Source: Merluccius polli (taxonomy: Eukaryota; Chordata; Actinopteri; Gadiformes; Merlucciidae). Taken from it: 64,000 nucleotides of DNA. The stretch spans positions 1 to 64,000 of the forward strand of contig JAOPHQ010002847.1 of the NCBI GenBank assembly GCA_030340625.1, given 5' to 3'. Positions 62,887-64,000 of the stretch are shown one piece after another; the first letter of the stretch is position 1, and every line of letters starts with the position of its first letter. Below the pieces are notes generated by a model. That model saw only the letters and a list, made by a program, of their open reading frames with translations. It made no database searches and was not told where the DNA came from. Position numbers and translations under genes: made by a program.

Positions 62887-64000
62887 TGTGTGTGAGTGTG
62901 TGTGCGTGGGCATGTGTGCATGTTTTTTTTTGGAATCAACATTAAAAAAAATCATTGCCTTGCTGTAATGCAGATCAAAATTAATGTTGGTGTCTAAGTA
63001 GCAGGTCAGTTTAATACCAAATTAATTGCTTCATAAATAATGTCTGAGCTACTGTTTGTTTCAATACAGAAAACAAAATTAAATCCTAAAAAATTATCAG
63101 TCAGTCAAGCCCTACAGTCTCAGATACACATTACGTTTTTAAATCCATGCATTGTTCCATTGGAAAAGGGGAAATCAATGTCATGGGCAAACTTATGAGT
63201 TAGCATAGTTAACAATGAGGAGGGGTTTTTTTTTACATCCTGAATATATTAAACCCTTTCCACTTTCTATTCCGGAAAGGACTTTGTGTTGATGTCCACG
63301 GAATGGATTATGGCTATGGTTAGTTATGAGATAAGAAAGGCAAGGCTTAGATACACTAGATTAGCAACCATGGCTGAACGGCAACATAAAATGCTTGGAT
63401 ATAGCCAGTTGATTTTGAGGTTCCTTGGGTTTGCAGTAAGAGAGATTTGGGAATTCTGTTAAAGCTTCTGAAAGGCCATAGGAGTGCAGGAAACACGAGC
63501 CACATTTGGAGTCAGTAAGCCTGCTGGTTTTAAACCAATGTAAACATAGATTCCCACATACAAGTAGGCTACTTGGATAAAACAACAAAATGACCCTCCA
63601 AGTTATCTATCTAATATCGGGAAAGATCCTCCATTTCATATGCACGTGATGTGATTTCATTGTGCAACGGCTGCATGCAGGGTAGTTTATGATTATATTG
63701 AGGTACAAGAAGGTCAGTCATATCCAGTTAACTGTAACAATTTTAAACCATTAAATGGTGGAAATATGCCATGAACTTACAGTTAGATTTAACGAAACCC
63801 GACATATCTGTTGAGTCAGTACAGAGGTGGGTAGACAGAGATTCAAAAGAATAAAAGGATATTGTATAATTATACATTATGCAAACGAAGCACGACCTTA
63901 ATCATACTGTTCCAAGCCATTTATTTATTGTGCTTTAATGATTGATTTTGATTTGACGTTTTTTTGGTTATTTTTACTGAAGATGTAAAAACATACAGAA
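62281..64000. other. Unique sequence with (TG)n at about 62,815-62,905
   Basis: A long TG microsatellite with a few TGAG/TGCG interruptions at its end. No gene or transposon recognised in the remainder. Confidence 0.45.

Noticed and set aside
1..64000. tRNA genes or other intact RNA genes
   Set aside because: No stretch with recognisable A and B boxes and a foldable acceptor stem was seen; not tested with a covariance model.

Overview
The window reads as repeat-dense DNA from a ray-finned fish. The evidence is the repeat content: a chromodomain Ty3/Gypsy element of the Tf1/sushi group, two Gmr1-type Ty3/Gypsy elements whose integrase lies upstream of reverse transcriptase (a rare deuterostome arrangement first described from cod), jockey-superfamily LINEs, many hAT elements with 8-bp target duplications, and abundant CA/GT microsatellites. 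I could not identify any host gene with confidence. Two short minus-strand reading frames conserved between duplicated blocks are the only candidate host exons. The species cannot be named from what I can see.

Layout. 1-26.4 kb is an old imperfect tandem duplication (copy 1 about 826-16,108; copy 2 about 16,112-26,417) in which each copy later received different insertions. Copy 1 holds a probable solo LTR (about 5.9-6.5 kb), a hAT MITE (7,292-7,865), a decayed hAT split by a LINE (8.2-11.1 kb) and a solo LTR (12,269-13,065). Copy 2 holds a promoter-bearing 491-bp insertion (16,724-17,214), a hairpin repeat (17.7 kb) and the sushi-type element (19,152-25,181). That element's reverse transcriptase is cut by a hAT, which is itself cut by a smaller hAT.

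26.8-35.1 kb is a CCACCACTACA-type minisatellite locus duplicated in tandem. One copy was opened by a hAT-like element (27,078-33,867), which then received a nearly intact Gmr1-type retrotransposon on the minus strand (27,410-32,421; LTRs differ at 1 of 409 positions) and a foldback element with a telomere-like loop (about 32.7-33.2 kb). 37.5-47.2 kb has a solo LTR, then a LINE broken by a second, older Gmr1-type element (38,565-45,237) and by a TTAA-flanked DNA transposon (45,863-47,155) that carries a 214-bp-arm foldback. 48.6-54.8 kb has another minisatellite, an rDNA fragment, a decayed hAT transposase, an AT-centred palindrome, a Gypsy scrap and a dense GATATC/GACTAGTC motif array. 55-64 kb is mostly unique sequence with microsatellites and a 34-bp tandem repeat.

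How the genes relate. Each coding region belongs to a mobile element and works only with its own element: gag packages RNA, protease processes the polyprotein, RT/RNase H copy it and integrase inserts it. The minus-strand Gmr1-type copy keeps LTRs, primer site, polypurine tract, gag and a 1,254-codon pol frame, so it is the only element here that could be recently active. The others are broken by insertions, frameshifts and stops.
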